The notes: generated by a model not told the origin, from the sequence alone. A stretch of DNA of 64,000 nt from JACCTU01 sp963788055 (GCA_963788055.1 CAWBFA010000005.1:558001-622000); one strand, 5' to 3'; shown: positions 38,414 to 47,090, counted from the stretch's first letter. A program made the numbers and translations.

Positions 38414-39387
38414 GCTGCGAGCCCCCAGAGGATCAGGTACGCGACGCCGAAGAGGAGCGCGATCACGATCAGGAACGAGAGCGCACGCGTCAGGAAGCGT
38501 CGGCGGCGCTTGGGTGGTGGCAGCGCCTGCTCTTGCTCGCGCTCGTACGCGGCGGCGATCTCGTCGACGTGCACGACCGCCGTGTCGACCGTCGGCACGC
38601 GGTCGGCCTCGGTCAGCGTGTCCTCGTCGTCCGGCTCGGGCGCGGCCGGTGCCGCGACGACGGCGGTGTCCTCGAGCTCGTGTGCCGGCGCGTCGGCGTC
38701 GCCGATCTCGAACGCGATCACCGTGATGTTGTCCTCGCCGCCTCCCTTGTTCGCCGCTTTGATCAGTGCCTTGACGAGCTCCTGGAGGTCGCCGCGCTTC
38801 TCGCCGACGAGACGAAGGATCTCTCGGTCGTCGACCATCGACGTCAGGCCGTCCGAGCAGAGCAGGAAGAGGTCGTCGGGCCGCGGCTCGACCGAGAAGA
38901 TGTCGACGTCGACGTCCGGGTCGGTGCCGAGCGCGCGCGTGATCATCGAGCGCTGCGGGTGCGACTCCGCTTCCTCGGGCGACAGCTTGCCGCTCCGCAT
39001 CAGCTCGCCGACGAGCGAGTGGTCCTCCGTCAGTTGCTCGAGCTTCCCGTCACGGACGAGGTAGGCGCGCGAGTCGCCCACGTGCCCGATCGACACGACG
39101 CCGTCCGCGACCGCGGCGACGGTGAGCGTCGTGCCCATCCCGGACGTGTTCGGGTCCTCGAGGGAGCGCTGGTGCACCCGCCGGTTCGCCTCCTGGATGA
39201 GGCTCTCGACGTCTGCTCCGCGCGACTTGACCGCCCCAGCCGCGAGCTTCGACGCGACCTCGCCGGCCTGCGCGCCGCCCATCCCGTCGGCGACCGCGAA
39301 CAGCGGCGGGTCGATCACGTAGGAGTCCTCGTTTCTGCGCCGACGGCGACCGGGGTCGGTCGCGCCGGCGAAGCCCGCGAGGCTCAA
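38410..39387 (-). CDS. pstP: PP2C-family protein phosphatase PstP
   Basis: A 325-residue phosphatase: NEDSYVIDPPLFAVADGMGG with the metal-binding Asp residues, GMGTTLTVAAVA, GHVGDSRAYLVRDGKL, LCSDGLTSMVDD and GGGEDNITVIAFEIG. One C-terminal helix (ALSFLIVIALLFGVAYLILW) ends the protein with only a few residues beyond it. It removes phosphate from PknB and its substrates. The TTG start overlaps the fhaB stop (TTGA). Confidence 0.95.
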   Translation of the reverse strand: MSLAGFAGATDPGRRRRRNEDSYVIDPPLFAVADGMGGAQAGEVASKLAAGAVKSRGADVESLIQEANRRVHQRSLEDPNTSGMGTTLTVAAVADGVVSIGHVGDSRAYLVRDGKLEQLTEDHSLVGELMRSGKLSPEEAESHPQRSMITRALGTDPDVDVDIFSVEPRPDDLFLLCSDGLTSMVDDREILRLVGEKRGDLQELVKALIKAANKGGGEDNITVIAFEIGDADAPAHELEDTAVVAAPAAPEPDDEDTLTEADRVPTVDTAVVHVDEIAAAYEREQEQALPPPKRRRRFLTRALSFLIVIALLFGVAYLILWGLAA

Positions 39388-39878
39388 CGCTCGTACCTCA
39401 GGTCGGTCTCCCCGACACGAACGACGTCGCCGACGGCGAGCCGGCGCGGGCGATCGAGCTGGGTGCCGTTGACGTAGGTCCCGTTCGTCGAGCCGCGGTC
39501 CTGCACCCAGACGCCGTCGCGACGCGGCTCGAAGCGCGCGTGCCGCGCCGAGGCGAACTCGTCCTCCTCGATCGGGACGTCGTTCTGTCCGCCCCTGCCG
39601 ATCGTCAGCGCAGACGCGTCGAGCTCGTACGTCGTCCCCTCAGGGATCGCGGGGCTCTTGACCACGACGAGCCTGCCGGTCTGGAGCTGCTGCTGCTGCG
39701 CGAGGCCGGCTCCGTCGGTCGCTGGCCGGAGGATGAAGCTCTCCTGCGGGAGTCGCACGTCCCTGCTGGCGCTTCGCACGATCCTCCAGATGAAGAGGTA
39801 GAGGAGGACGAGGAAGAGCGCCTTGAGGACGAGGAGCGCCTCGTCGACGGCGATCGAGTCGCCTGGAATCACGGCCAT
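39384..39878 (-). CDS. fhaB: FHA-domain protein FhaB
   Basis: A 164-residue protein with one N-terminal helix (ALLVLKALFLVLLYLFIWRI) and a C-terminal FHA domain: LTIGRGGQNDVPIEEDEFAS, ARHARFE, and DRGSTNGTYVNGTQL. FHA domains read phosphothreonine, here presumably that made by PknB. ATG 39876-39878 is used; longer in-frame reading upstream runs into the hairpin repeat and is unlikely to be coding. Confidence 0.93.
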   Translation of the reverse strand: MAVIPGDSIAVDEALLVLKALFLVLLYLFIWRIVRSASRDVRLPQESFILRPATDGAGLAQQQQLQTGRLVVVKSPAIPEGTTYELDASALTIGRGGQNDVPIEEDEFASARHARFEPRRDGVWVQDRGSTNGTYVNGTQLDRPRRLAVGDVVRVGETDLRYER

Positions 39879-39912
39879 GAGGGGCCCTCGTCCCCGGGGT
39901 GCGATGGGTGGT

Positions 39913-39986
39913 GCGAGGCAAGGACGCAGGGAGCGCTCGTATCCGCAGTGATACGGGCGCGACTGAGGACGCCGCATCGCGCCGCC
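39913..39986 (-). repeat. Interspersed hairpin repeat, copy 1 (between fhaA and fhaB)
   Basis: About 74 bp that match 51077-51148 at roughly 88% in the opposite absolute orientation, but in the same orientation relative to the flanking genes. On the plus strand GCGCTCGTATC (39933-39943) and GATACGGGCGC (39950-39960) form an 11-bp stem with a 6-nt loop. It fills half of the 157-bp gap between the two FHA genes. Confidence 0.8.
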
Positions 39987-40035
39987 CAGCGCGGCCCGGG
40001 GGCATTGTGGCCCCATGTGGCCGGGGTTCCGTACG

Positions 40036-40809
40036 TCATGCAGTCTCCACGTCGAACACGAGATCGGTTGAACCGATCGTGATCCTGTCGCCGGTGTCGA
40101 GCTTCGCCCGCTTCGCGCGCCTGCCGTTCACCTCGAGCCCGTTCGTCGAGTCGAGATCGACGATCCAGTACGACGTCCCTTCCTGCCGGACCTCGGCGTG
40201 CCGGCGCGACGCATTCGCGTCGTCGAGCTGCAGATCGCAGTCCTTCGAGCGGCCGATCACGGTGCGGCGCTTGCGCAGCTCGTGCCGGGTTCCGTTGACG
40301 ACGAGGTAGGCGAGCTCGCGCTCGACCCCGAGCTCCACGGGCGACGCGGGCTGGGTCTCGGGCGGCGCGGACGGCTTGTAGATCATCGTCGCGCCGGACT
40401 CGACCTCTGGGGGCGGGGCGGACGGCTGTGCGACCCCGCGCTCGGGCTGCGCCATGCGGACCGCGATCCCGAATTCGCCGACCTCGAGGTCGGCGTCAGT
40501 CTCCACCAGCACCGTCGGCGGGGAGAGCAGCGCGTACGACTCGCGCCGCGCATGCTCCGCCAGATACTCCTGGAGCTCGCCGACGAGCGATTCCTCGTAG
40601 CCCTCGAACTGCGCTCGGTCGCTCTCCGAGAGGAAGATCGTGTACTCGTTCGGGACGTAGACGCGGGAGACGGAGACCTGCCGGTGGTCGTCCATCTCCT
40701 TCGCCAGTTTGCGCGCCAGCTCGACCGGCTGGACGTTCGTGCGGAAGGCGCGGCCGAAGACACCCTCGACAAGGGCCTCGATCTTCTGCTCGATGAGGCG
40801 GAGAACCAT
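40036..40809 (-). CDS. fhaA: FHA-domain protein FhaA (DUF3662 plus FHA)
   Basis: A 257-residue protein. Its N-terminal DUF3662 domain has LIEQKIEALVEGVFGRAF, VQPVELARKLAKEMDDHR and VYVPNEYTIFLS. A Pro-rich linker follows, then the FHA domain: TVIGRSKDCDLQLDDANAS, RRHAEV, DLDSTNGLEVNG. It is a phosphothreonine adaptor in the PknB/PstP cell-wall circuit and the first gene of this operon. ATG 40807-40809. Confidence 0.95.
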   Translation of the reverse strand: MVLRLIEQKIEALVEGVFGRAFRTNVQPVELARKLAKEMDDHRQVSVSRVYVPNEYTIFLSESDRAQFEGYEESLVGELQEYLAEHARRESYALLSPPTVLVETDADLEVGEFGIAVRMAQPERGVAQPSAPPPEVESGATMIYKPSAPPETQPASPVELGVERELAYLVVNGTRHELRKRRTVIGRSKDCDLQLDDANASRRHAEVRQEGTSYWIVDLDSTNGLEVNGRRAKRAKLDTGDRITIGSTDLVFDVETA

Positions 40810-40840
40810 GGGCGGTGGGGGGTTTCCCCGCCCGACGATT

Positions 40841-42283
40841 CTAAGTCGCGGCCCTCAGCGCCAAGACGGTTGTCCCCGCCCAGACCGCCGCAATCACGGG
40901 GAGCGCGGCCAGTTCCGGGTTCGGGAGGAGGAGCGCCGCGAGCAGGCCTGCCCCCCAGAACGCTGCCCGCCAGGGCGAGCGGACGAGGGCGAGGGCGCCG
41001 GCGGCGAGCCCGAGGACAAAGGCGATCCGCCAGGTCTCCGGCCCAACCGCCCACGCGAACGCCTTCGCTGCGGCCAACGGGCTCTGCTCGCCGGCGACGT
41101 CGATCGGGCCGAGGCCCGCAAGAACGACGACGCCGGTCGCGGTCACGAGCCCCCGACGGAGCGGCAAGGGACCCGCCGTCGCGGCGAGCCAAGCCGCGCA
41201 GATGGCGACATAGGCAAACGCGAGACCGAGCGACAGGTTCCCGACGGGGAAGACGCCCACTGCCAGCGCGACGCCCAGGCCGAGCCGGGGCCGCAGAAAG
41301 CCGAGCAATGTCGCGAGCGCAGCGAACCCGAACGCGAAGCCGGCGGGCCAGAAGGGGAGCAGCGTGGCGGCGAGCCCGGCAACGACGCCGGCCGCGGCTG
41401 CAGGGCCAAGGCGCGCGGGGGCGAGGAACAGCGTGTTGCTCGTGCCCTTCGGCCCCCGCCTGAGCCTCGCGTCACGGAGCAGCGCGGCGAGCTTGGCGGC
41501 GGTCGGCCGCTTGCGCGGGTCGAGGGCCAGCGCCCGGTCGACCGCCTCGAGCAGGGGCTCGGGCAGGTCCGGACGCGCGGTGCGGAGCGACGGGGCGCCC
41601 TCCTCGATCGCGCGGCCCGTCTCCATCAGCGAGGGGCGCCAGAACGGGTGCCTGCCTGCGAGTGCCTCCCAGAGCATCACGCCGACGGCCCAGACGTCGC
41701 TCGCGGCCGTCCCCTGCTCGCCGGCGAGGCGCTCAGGCGAGATGTACGCGAGGGTGCCGGGCACGTCGCCGACCGCGGTCAGCGTCTCGGCCTCGGCAAA
41801 GGCGGCGAGGCCGAAATCGAGCAGGCGGACCGAGATTGCGGGGTCCTCGGCGACCAGGACGTTGGCCGGCTTCACGTCGCGGTGGACGACTCCACGGCCG
41901 TGCGCGTGCGCGAGCCCCTCCGCGAGCTGCGCGCAGGCCTCGATCGCGTCGGCGTCGCCGAGCTCGTTCGCTCTGAGGGCCTCGCGGAAGGTGCGGCCGG
42001 GCGCGTACTCGTAGGCGATGTAGACGTGTCCGCGCTCCCGCCCGAACCCGTACGCGCGGAGGCACGTCGGGTGCCGGAGCCGAGCTGCGGCCTCGGCCTC
42101 CCGCTCCGCCCGCAGGCCCGCCTTGCCCTCCCGCGGGACGATCTTCAGGGCGACGTCGAGGCCCGTCTGCTCGTCCCGGGCGAGCCAGACGGAGCCGCTG
42201 GCGCCGCTCCCGAGCGGGCGCAGGGGGCGGTAGCGCCCCAGCGCCAGATCGGGCGCAGGGGCCTGGGCGAGGGCCTGGGCCAT
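40841..42283 (-). CDS. Ser/Thr protein kinase with polytopic C-terminal membrane domain
   Basis: A 480-residue protein. Kinase domain at about 15-270: GSGASGSVWLARDEQ, VALKIVP, HRDVKPANVLV, LLDFGLAAFA and SPERLAGEQGTAASDVWAVG. The C-terminal 200 residues hold about eight hydrophobic helices (for example GPAAAAGVVAGLAATLLPFW and FALGLA-type stretches) rather than one helix and a sensor. The membrane part has no family I recognise. It lies just upstream of the fhaA operon on the same strand, 31 bp before fhaA. Confidence 0.9.
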   Translation of the reverse strand: MAQALAQAPAPDLALGRYRPLRPLGSGASGSVWLARDEQTGLDVALKIVPREGKAGLRAEREAEAAARLRHPTCLRAYGFGRERGHVYIAYEYAPGRTFREALRANELGDADAIEACAQLAEGLAHAHGRGVVHRDVKPANVLVAEDPAISVRLLDFGLAAFAEAETLTAVGDVPGTLAYISPERLAGEQGTAASDVWAVGVMLWEALAGRHPFWRPSLMETGRAIEEGAPSLRTARPDLPEPLLEAVDRALALDPRKRPTAAKLAALLRDARLRRGPKGTSNTLFLAPARLGPAAAAGVVAGLAATLLPFWPAGFAFGFAALATLLGFLRPRLGLGVALAVGVFPVGNLSLGLAFAYVAICAAWLAATAGPLPLRRGLVTATGVVVLAGLGPIDVAGEQSPLAAAKAFAWAVGPETWRIAFVLGLAAGALALVRSPWRAAFWGAGLLAALLLPNPELAALPVIAAVWAGTTVLALRAAT

Positions 42284-42345
42284 AGTTCACAAGGGGTTAA
42301 GCAGGCCGGGGCGAAGTCCTGCGCGGGTTAGAGTCACCCACGCTC

Positions 42346-43506
42346 ATGAGCGAGCGCGACGACGACATCATCGACTTCGACTTCTTCGACGACGCGGAGA
42401 CGGAGCAGTCCACCCAGCGGCGGCCCGCAGTGCGCCCGCGCTCGTCCGGCCGACCCGGCGGCGGGCCGCCCAGGCGCCCGACCTTCCGGGGGCCCCAAGG
42501 CGTCACTCCGCTCCTCCGGTTGATCCTCCTGATCGCGCTCGCGATCTTCGTCGTGATCGTGCTCGTCTTCTGGGTGCAGAGCTGCCGCAGCGAGAGCCGC
42601 ACGAACGCCTACCGCGATTACATGGCGGAGATGAAGACCGTCGGCGACGCCTCGGCTGCTATCGGCCGCGACCTGAACGAGCAGCTGCTGACGCCCGGGG
42701 TCGACCAGCAGGACCTGATCAAGGCGATCGAGGGCCTCGCCCAGCGGCAGAAGCAGGTCGTGGACAACGCCGACGGGATCGACCCGCCCGGGCCGCTCCG
42801 CAGCGAGCACGAGGCCTCGATCGAGTCGCTGCAGTTCCGCTACAGCGGGCTGAACGGCCTGGCGGCCGCCTTCGTCGAGCTCGCGGACACGCAGGACGCC
42901 ACCCGGGCGGGTAGCGTGCTCGCGGCCCAGGCCGAGCGCTTCGTGGCCAGCGACGTGATCTGGGACGACCTGTTCGCGGAGCCGTCGAAGGTCGAGCTCG
43001 AGGCGCAGGGGATCAGCGGCGTCGCGGTCCCCGACTCGAACTTCCTGATCACCGCGGACCTCGCGAGCCAGCGCTCGATGACCGCGCTCTGGCGGCGCCT
43101 GCAAGGGGCGGCCGAGGGCGGCACGCCGACGGGCCTTCACGGCACGGGGATCGTTTCGGTGACCGTGCTGCCCTCGGGCGAGCAGCTCTCGCAAAGCTCG
43201 GAGACGGTGGTCGAGGCGACGAGCGACCTGGCGTTCCGCGTCGCGATCCAGAACAGCGGTGACTCCCAGGAGGTCGGGATCAAGGTCACCCTGACGATCC
43301 AGAAGAGCCCCGAGCCGATCACGCAGACGAAGACGATCCAGCTGATCAACTCAGGCGAGACGAAGACGGTCACGTTCGAGGACCTGGGACAGCCGCCGTT
43401 CGGGCCGACGACGCCCGTGAAGGTGAACGTGGAGCCCGTGCCCGGCGAGTCCAACAGGTCGAACAACAGCTACCAGTACCCCGTCGTCTTCTCGCTCCCT
43501 CGCTAG
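42346..43506 (+). CDS. Hypothetical single-pass membrane protein with Ig-like (CARDB-like) C-terminus
   Basis: A 386-residue protein. It has an acidic start (SERDDDIIDFDFFDDAE), a Pro/Arg-rich stretch, one helix near residues 60-83 (LLRLILLIALAIFVVIVLVF), and an extracellular part. The last 110 residues look like an Ig-like fold: VVEATSDLAFRVAIQNSGDS, VTLTIQKS, and EPVPGESNRSNNSYQYPV. The function is unknown. It is divergent from the polytopic kinase and may be co-regulated with it. Confidence 0.75.
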   Translation: MSERDDDIIDFDFFDDAETEQSTQRRPAVRPRSSGRPGGGPPRRPTFRGPQGVTPLLRLILLIALAIFVVIVLVFWVQSCRSESRTNAYRDYMAEMKTVGDASAAIGRDLNEQLLTPGVDQQDLIKAIEGLAQRQKQVVDNADGIDPPGPLRSEHEASIESLQFRYSGLNGLAAAFVELADTQDATRAGSVLAAQAERFVASDVIWDDLFAEPSKVELEAQGISGVAVPDSNFLITADLASQRSMTALWRRLQGAAEGGTPTGLHGTGIVSVTVLPSGEQLSQSSETVVEATSDLAFRVAIQNSGDSQEVGIKVTLTIQKSPEPITQTKTIQLINSGETKTVTFEDLGQPPFGPTTPVKVNVEPVPGESNRSNNSYQYPVVFSLPR

Positions 43507-43519
43507 CCTAGGCGGCGCC

Positions 43520-44002
43520 TTGGACCTCTCGAGCACGACCGCCGGGTGGATCGCCGTCGGCGCGGCTCTCGTCGCGATCGTGTCGCTCGCGCTCGCCGTG
43601 GTCGCGTGGCTGCGCGTCGGACGCGTCCGCTCGGCGCAGCTCGTCCTGCTCGGCGGCGGCAAGGCCGATCTCGTCGACTTCGCCGTCTCGCTGCAGGCGC
43701 GGATCGACGACCTGCACCGTGCGGTGGACGAGGTTGCGGGTGCGCTCTCGCGCGTCGACCGACGGATCGACGACTGTGTCTCGAAGACCTCGATCCTGCG
43801 CTACGACGCGTACGCGGACAAGGCCGGGCAGTCGTCCGCCACGTTCGCCCTCCTGGACGCCTCGCGCACCGGCGTCGTCGTGAGCGCGATCCAAGGACGC
43901 GACTACGCGCGGATCTACATGAAAGAGCTCGACCGCGGACGGCCGTCGACCGCCCTCTCGCCCGAGGAGCTCGAGGCCGTCGAGCGGGCGATGGCGCACT
44001 GA
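43520..44002 (+). CDS. DUF4446 family membrane protein
   Basis: A 160-residue protein with one N-terminal helix (TTAGWIAVGAALVAIVSLAL), a coiled coil (LQARIDDLHRAVDEVAGAL) and the DUF4446 core LRYDAYADKAGQSSATFALL, then GRDYARIYMKELDRG. The function is unknown. TTG 43520 lies 13 bp after the previous stop. Its TGA overlaps the inferred CTG start of the next gene. Confidence 0.88.
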   Translation: MDLSSTTAGWIAVGAALVAIVSLALAVVAWLRVGRVRSAQLVLLGGGKADLVDFAVSLQARIDDLHRAVDEVAGALSRVDRRIDDCVSKTSILRYDAYADKAGQSSATFALLDASRTGVVVSAIQGRDYARIYMKELDRGRPSTALSPEELEAVERAMAH

Positions 44003-44517
44003 GCAAGCGCCTCCTCGTCTTCCTCGTCCTGCTCGCCGCGTTCGTCGCGGCGACCGCGTACCTGTTCGTGTGGCCCGACTCGGACACGGCGCCGCACGGG
44101 GCGGACGCGGTCGTCGTCCTCTCGGGCGGCCGGGGACACCGTCTGGCCGAGGGCCGACGGCTGATCGCCCAGGGAGTCTCGGACACGCTCGTGATCTCGG
44201 ACGGGCTCGATCCCGGCTGGGTCGAGGCCGGCCGCCTCTGCCGCACCGGTCGGGCGATCTGCTTCACGCCGGATCCCTACAGCACCCAGGGCGAGGCACG
44301 GTGGATCGCCCGGGAGGCGCGCGAGCGAGGTTGGGACTCGGTCGTCGTCGTCACCTCGACGTACCACGTGCGGCGCACCCGGCTGATCGTCCGGCGCTGC
44401 TACGGCGGAGATCTGGCGGTGGTCGGGGCCACACCCCCGGTGGGGAATCGGATCGTCGGAGTCGCCTGGGAGTGGCCGAAGAGCGTCTACTACCTGACTC
44501 TGAACCGGGGTTGCTGA
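43999..44517 (+). CDS. YdcF/ElyC-like DUF218 protein
   Basis: A 172-residue protein with one N-terminal helix (RLLVFLVLLAAFVAATAYLF) and the DUF218 core ADAVVVLSGGRGHRLAEGRR, DTLVISDG, STQGEARWIAREARERGWDS and VTSTYHVRRTRL. Family members act at the envelope on lipid-linked sugars. No ATG, GTG or TTG fits upstream of the helix. CTG 43999, giving a CTGA overlap with the preceding stop, is the best start but is rare. Confidence 0.82.
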   Translation: MSKRLLVFLVLLAAFVAATAYLFVWPDSDTAPHGADAVVVLSGGRGHRLAEGRRLIAQGVSDTLVISDGLDPGWVEAGRLCRTGRAICFTPDPYSTQGEARWIAREARERGWDSVVVVTSTYHVRRTRLIVRRCYGGDLAVVGATPPVGNRIVGVAWEWPKSVYYLTLNRGC

Positions 44518-44544
44518 GCCTCCGAGCAGCTACATTTCCGCCGT

Positions 44545-45054
44545 ATGCAGCAGGTCCTCGTGCTGAACGCAAGCTACGAGCCGCTGAACGTCACCACGCT
44601 CAGGCGTGCCCACGTGCTCGTTTTCAAGGGGAAGGCGGAGGTGATCGAGGAACTCGATCGACCACTTCGCTCGGCCGCCAGCACGTTTCGGTGGCCACAT
44701 GTGATCCGGCTCGTGCACTACGTCCGCGTTCCACGGGCGATCCAGCGGAAGATCTCGCGCCGAGCGCTGTTCGCGCGTGACGGCTGGCGCTGCGTCTACT
44801 GCGGCACGACGAACGGGCGCCTGACGCTCGACCACGTCGTCCCGCGCTCGCGCGGTGGGGACTCCGTCTGGGAGAACGTCGTCACGTCCTGCGCGACGTG
44901 CAACCACAAGAAGGGCAACCGGCTGCTGCACGAGGTGCAGATGGTCCTGCGTGTGCATCCGCGCCCCCCGACACCCGTCCTCTTCATCCAGCTCGCGGCG
45001 CCGAAGATCCCCGAGCGCTGGCGACCGTACTTACCCGAGATCGCCGCAGCCTGA
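44545..45054 (+). CDS. HNH endonuclease family protein
   Basis: A 169-residue protein: QQVLVLNASYEPLNVTTLRR, IQRKISRRALFARDGWRCVY, CGTTNGRLTLDHVVPRSRGG and SCATCNHKKGNRLLHE. The DH of LDHVVPRS, the N and the CxxC pairs give the HNH nuclease and zinc site. Chromosomal proteins of this type are widespread in actinobacteria and have no assigned role. ATG 44545. Confidence 0.92.
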   Translation: MQQVLVLNASYEPLNVTTLRRAHVLVFKGKAEVIEELDRPLRSAASTFRWPHVIRLVHYVRVPRAIQRKISRRALFARDGWRCVYCGTTNGRLTLDHVVPRSRGGDSVWENVVTSCATCNHKKGNRLLHEVQMVLRVHPRPPTPVLFIQLAAPKIPERWRPYLPEIAAA

Positions 45055-45555
45055 GTGTCCTGGACCTGTAGCAGGTGCGGTGAGGAGCACGAGGGGGTCC
45101 CGCACGACCTCGCGTTCGACGCGCCGATGCACTGGGACGGGGGGAAGTCGGAAGACGACGAGCTCACCGACGATCTGTGCGTGTGGACGGACGACGCGGG
45201 AGAGCCGGCGTTCTTCATCCGCGGACTCATCACGCTTCCGGTCCTCGACGCGGACGACGACTTCCGCTACGGCGTCTGGTCCTCGCTGAGCGGTGCGTCG
45301 TTCGAACGCGTGGTCGAGCTCTGGGACGACCCCGCGCGCATCGAGGAGGACCCCTACTTCGGCTGGCTGTCGAACTCGATCCCGGGCTACCCCGAGACGG
45401 TCAACCTTCCGCTCAGCGTGATCACGGGCTCGCTCGAGCTGCGACCGAGCTTCCTGCTCCACGACGGCGACCACCCGCTCATTCGTGAGCAGCGCGAGGG
45501 CATCACCGCGGCCCGAGTGCTCGAGCTCGCAGAACTGAACCTGCATCCGGCCTAG
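45055..45555 (+). CDS. DUF2199 family protein
   Basis: A 166-residue protein with a CxxC start (WTCSRCGEEHEGVP), the hallmark DLCVWTDDAGEPAFFIRGLI, FRYGVWSSLSGASFERV and YFGWLSNSIPGYPETVNLPL. These are the DUF2199 signatures. The function is unknown. GTG 45055 directly follows the HNH stop, so the two are probably co-transcribed. Confidence 0.88.
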   Translation: MSWTCSRCGEEHEGVPHDLAFDAPMHWDGGKSEDDELTDDLCVWTDDAGEPAFFIRGLITLPVLDADDDFRYGVWSSLSGASFERVVELWDDPARIEEDPYFGWLSNSIPGYPETVNLPLSVITGSLELRPSFLLHDGDHPLIREQREGITAARVLELAELNLHPA

Positions 45556-45653
45556 TTGGAGGGGCGCAAGTCGCGAATCCGCATGCGCGGATCCGCGACC
45601 GCTTGGCACCTAAAGGCGGCCGCTCCGCGGCCGCTTCAACAGCACCCCTCTAG
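45554..45653. terminator. Paired hairpins between convergent genes
   Basis: GTCGCGAATCCGC/GCGGATCCGCGAC (45570-45599) and AAGGCGGCCGC/GCGGCCGCTT (45613-45636) form two adjacent stems. TGGAGGGGCGC (about 45556-45566) can pair with GCACCCCTCTA (45642-45652) to enclose both. The block fills the space between the stops of the DUF2199 gene and the C39-like gene and is probably a bidirectional terminator. Confidence 0.65.
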
Positions 45654-46870
45654 GGTCCCGGAAGCATCGTGTCCGGCGCGTAGAGCAGGTAGACGAGCCC
45701 GCCCGTGGACTCCATCCAGGCCTTCTCGAACTGCGTGCGGTCGTACACGCGTTGAACGTCGGCATCTATGAGCGCAGCAGGGTCGTTCGACACGACGTTC
45801 CCGTCGGCGGTGAAGCCGACGATCGTCAGCAGGTGCCCGTTCGTGCTCTTGAGGGGGAAGCCCTCGAGCTTGCCCGAGCGGAACGAAAGCGATGCGACGA
45901 GTGGAATGCCCGCCTTGACGTACTGCTCGGCCTCGGCCAGCGAGCGAAGCTGGGTCACCGCGCCCTCGAGCCCGAACGTGTGGGCGTACGCGACGTTGAA
46001 CGGCCAGTTCCCCGCGCCGTTGTAGTTGTAGTCGTACGTGAAGCGCGCGGCGTAGTCGACCCTGGGGTCCGGGTGGCCGGGGTCGGTATCCGTCACGTAC
46101 GCGTAGTCGGACGGCGTCGGGCTGCGATCCCAGAAGCCGAGGATCATCGCGGTCGAGGTGGGGCTGCACCACGCTTCGCCGCCGCCGTCGAACTCGGGGT
46201 AGTGCCCCAGGTGGATCTCCTGCGAGTACGCCGGCACCGGCAGGATCACCGTGCTCGTCATCGTCGTCGCGCTCGCGGCGTACGAGTCGCCGTCGTTCGC
46301 GACGACGGTCGAGAGCTTCGTCACGCTCGGCGTCGAGCCGCTGCCGGCTTCGCGGTAGAGCGTGAGGCGCAGCTGGTACGCGAGCATCGCCCGCTTCGGG
46401 ATGAACGTGTCGATCGCGATGGAGGCGTCCTTGTCACCCTGTCCAGGGACGGAGGTGCGGTGGAAGTCCACGTCCCCTGACGCCCACCGGCCGAGCACGT
46501 ACCACTTCGTCTCGCGCGCGTCCTGCGTCCGGGCGCGGAGCTCGACCTGGATCCACGTCTGCGCCGGTGTCGTCGCGTTCCAGGACGGAACGGCCTGGGA
46601 GAACGCGAACCCGGGGTCGTGCCAGGCCGACGTCCAGCTGCCCGACTGGTACGTCTTCGTGCCGTAGCCGTGTGGGTCGGTGTAGGGCGCGCTTGCCAAC
46701 CCGGTCGAGGCGAGGGTGAGCGCGCCACCGGACTCCGCCGTGCCGGCGTTCGTTCCGTCCGCGAACGCGAACGACTCGAGCTCGACCTGGTACGGCTGCT
46801 TGGCCGCCGCCGGCGCGGAACCAGTGACCACGAGCAGGAGTCTGAACGCGACCAGACCCCGAGCCGGCAC
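45650..46870 (-). CDS. Secreted C39-like cysteine peptidase domain protein
   Basis: About 406 residues starting at GTG 46868-46870 with a signal-like segment (LVAFRLLLVVTGSAPAAAKQ). An N-terminal beta-rich domain is followed by the C39-like peptidase domain: VPAYSQEIHLGHYPEFDGGG, EAWCSPTSTAMILGFW with the catalytic Cys, and NGHLLTIVGFTADGNVVSND with the His and Asn/Asp. It is likely exported to cut or bind peptides outside the cell. Convergent with DUF2199. Confidence 0.82.
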   Translation of the reverse strand: MPARGLVAFRLLLVVTGSAPAAAKQPYQVELESFAFADGTNAGTAESGGALTLASTGLASAPYTDPHGYGTKTYQSGSWTSAWHDPGFAFSQAVPSWNATTPAQTWIQVELRARTQDARETKWYVLGRWASGDVDFHRTSVPGQGDKDASIAIDTFIPKRAMLAYQLRLTLYREAGSGSTPSVTKLSTVVANDGDSYAASATTMTSTVILPVPAYSQEIHLGHYPEFDGGGEAWCSPTSTAMILGFWDRSPTPSDYAYVTDTDPGHPDPRVDYAARFTYDYNYNGAGNWPFNVAYAHTFGLEGAVTQLRSLAEAEQYVKAGIPLVASLSFRSGKLEGFPLKSTNGHLLTIVGFTADGNVVSNDPAALIDADVQRVYDRTQFEKAWMESTGGLVYLLYAPDTMLPGP

Positions 46871-46880
46871 GGACGCGAGG

Positions 46881-47090
46881 CTATGCGGCCGAAGCCCCGG
46901 TCTCGGGCACGGAGGACTCGACGACCTCGAGCAGCGCCGGGCCGGTTCGGAAGAGCGCGCCCTCGCCGCGCCAGCCGACCACCTGCTCGAACCCGAGCCG
47001 CTCGTACGAGGCAACTGCCTCGTCGAGGCGTTCGACGACTTGCACGAAGCGCTCTTGGAGCGCTGCATCGAGCTCAGGCTCGAGCTGCAT
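46881..47090 (-). CDS. Short VOC/glyoxalase-like half-domain protein
   Basis: A 69-residue protein with VQVVERLDEAVASYERLGFE and GEGALFRTGPALLEVVES, matching one beta-alpha-beta-beta module of the VOC fold. Full VOC proteins need two modules, so this is a half-domain or a remnant. ATG 47088-47090 lies inside the GCATA operator region shared with argC. No metal ligands can be assigned with confidence. Confidence 0.5.
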   Translation of the reverse strand: MQLEPELDAALQERFVQVVERLDEAVASYERLGFEQVVGWRGEGALFRTGPALLEVVESSVPETGASAA

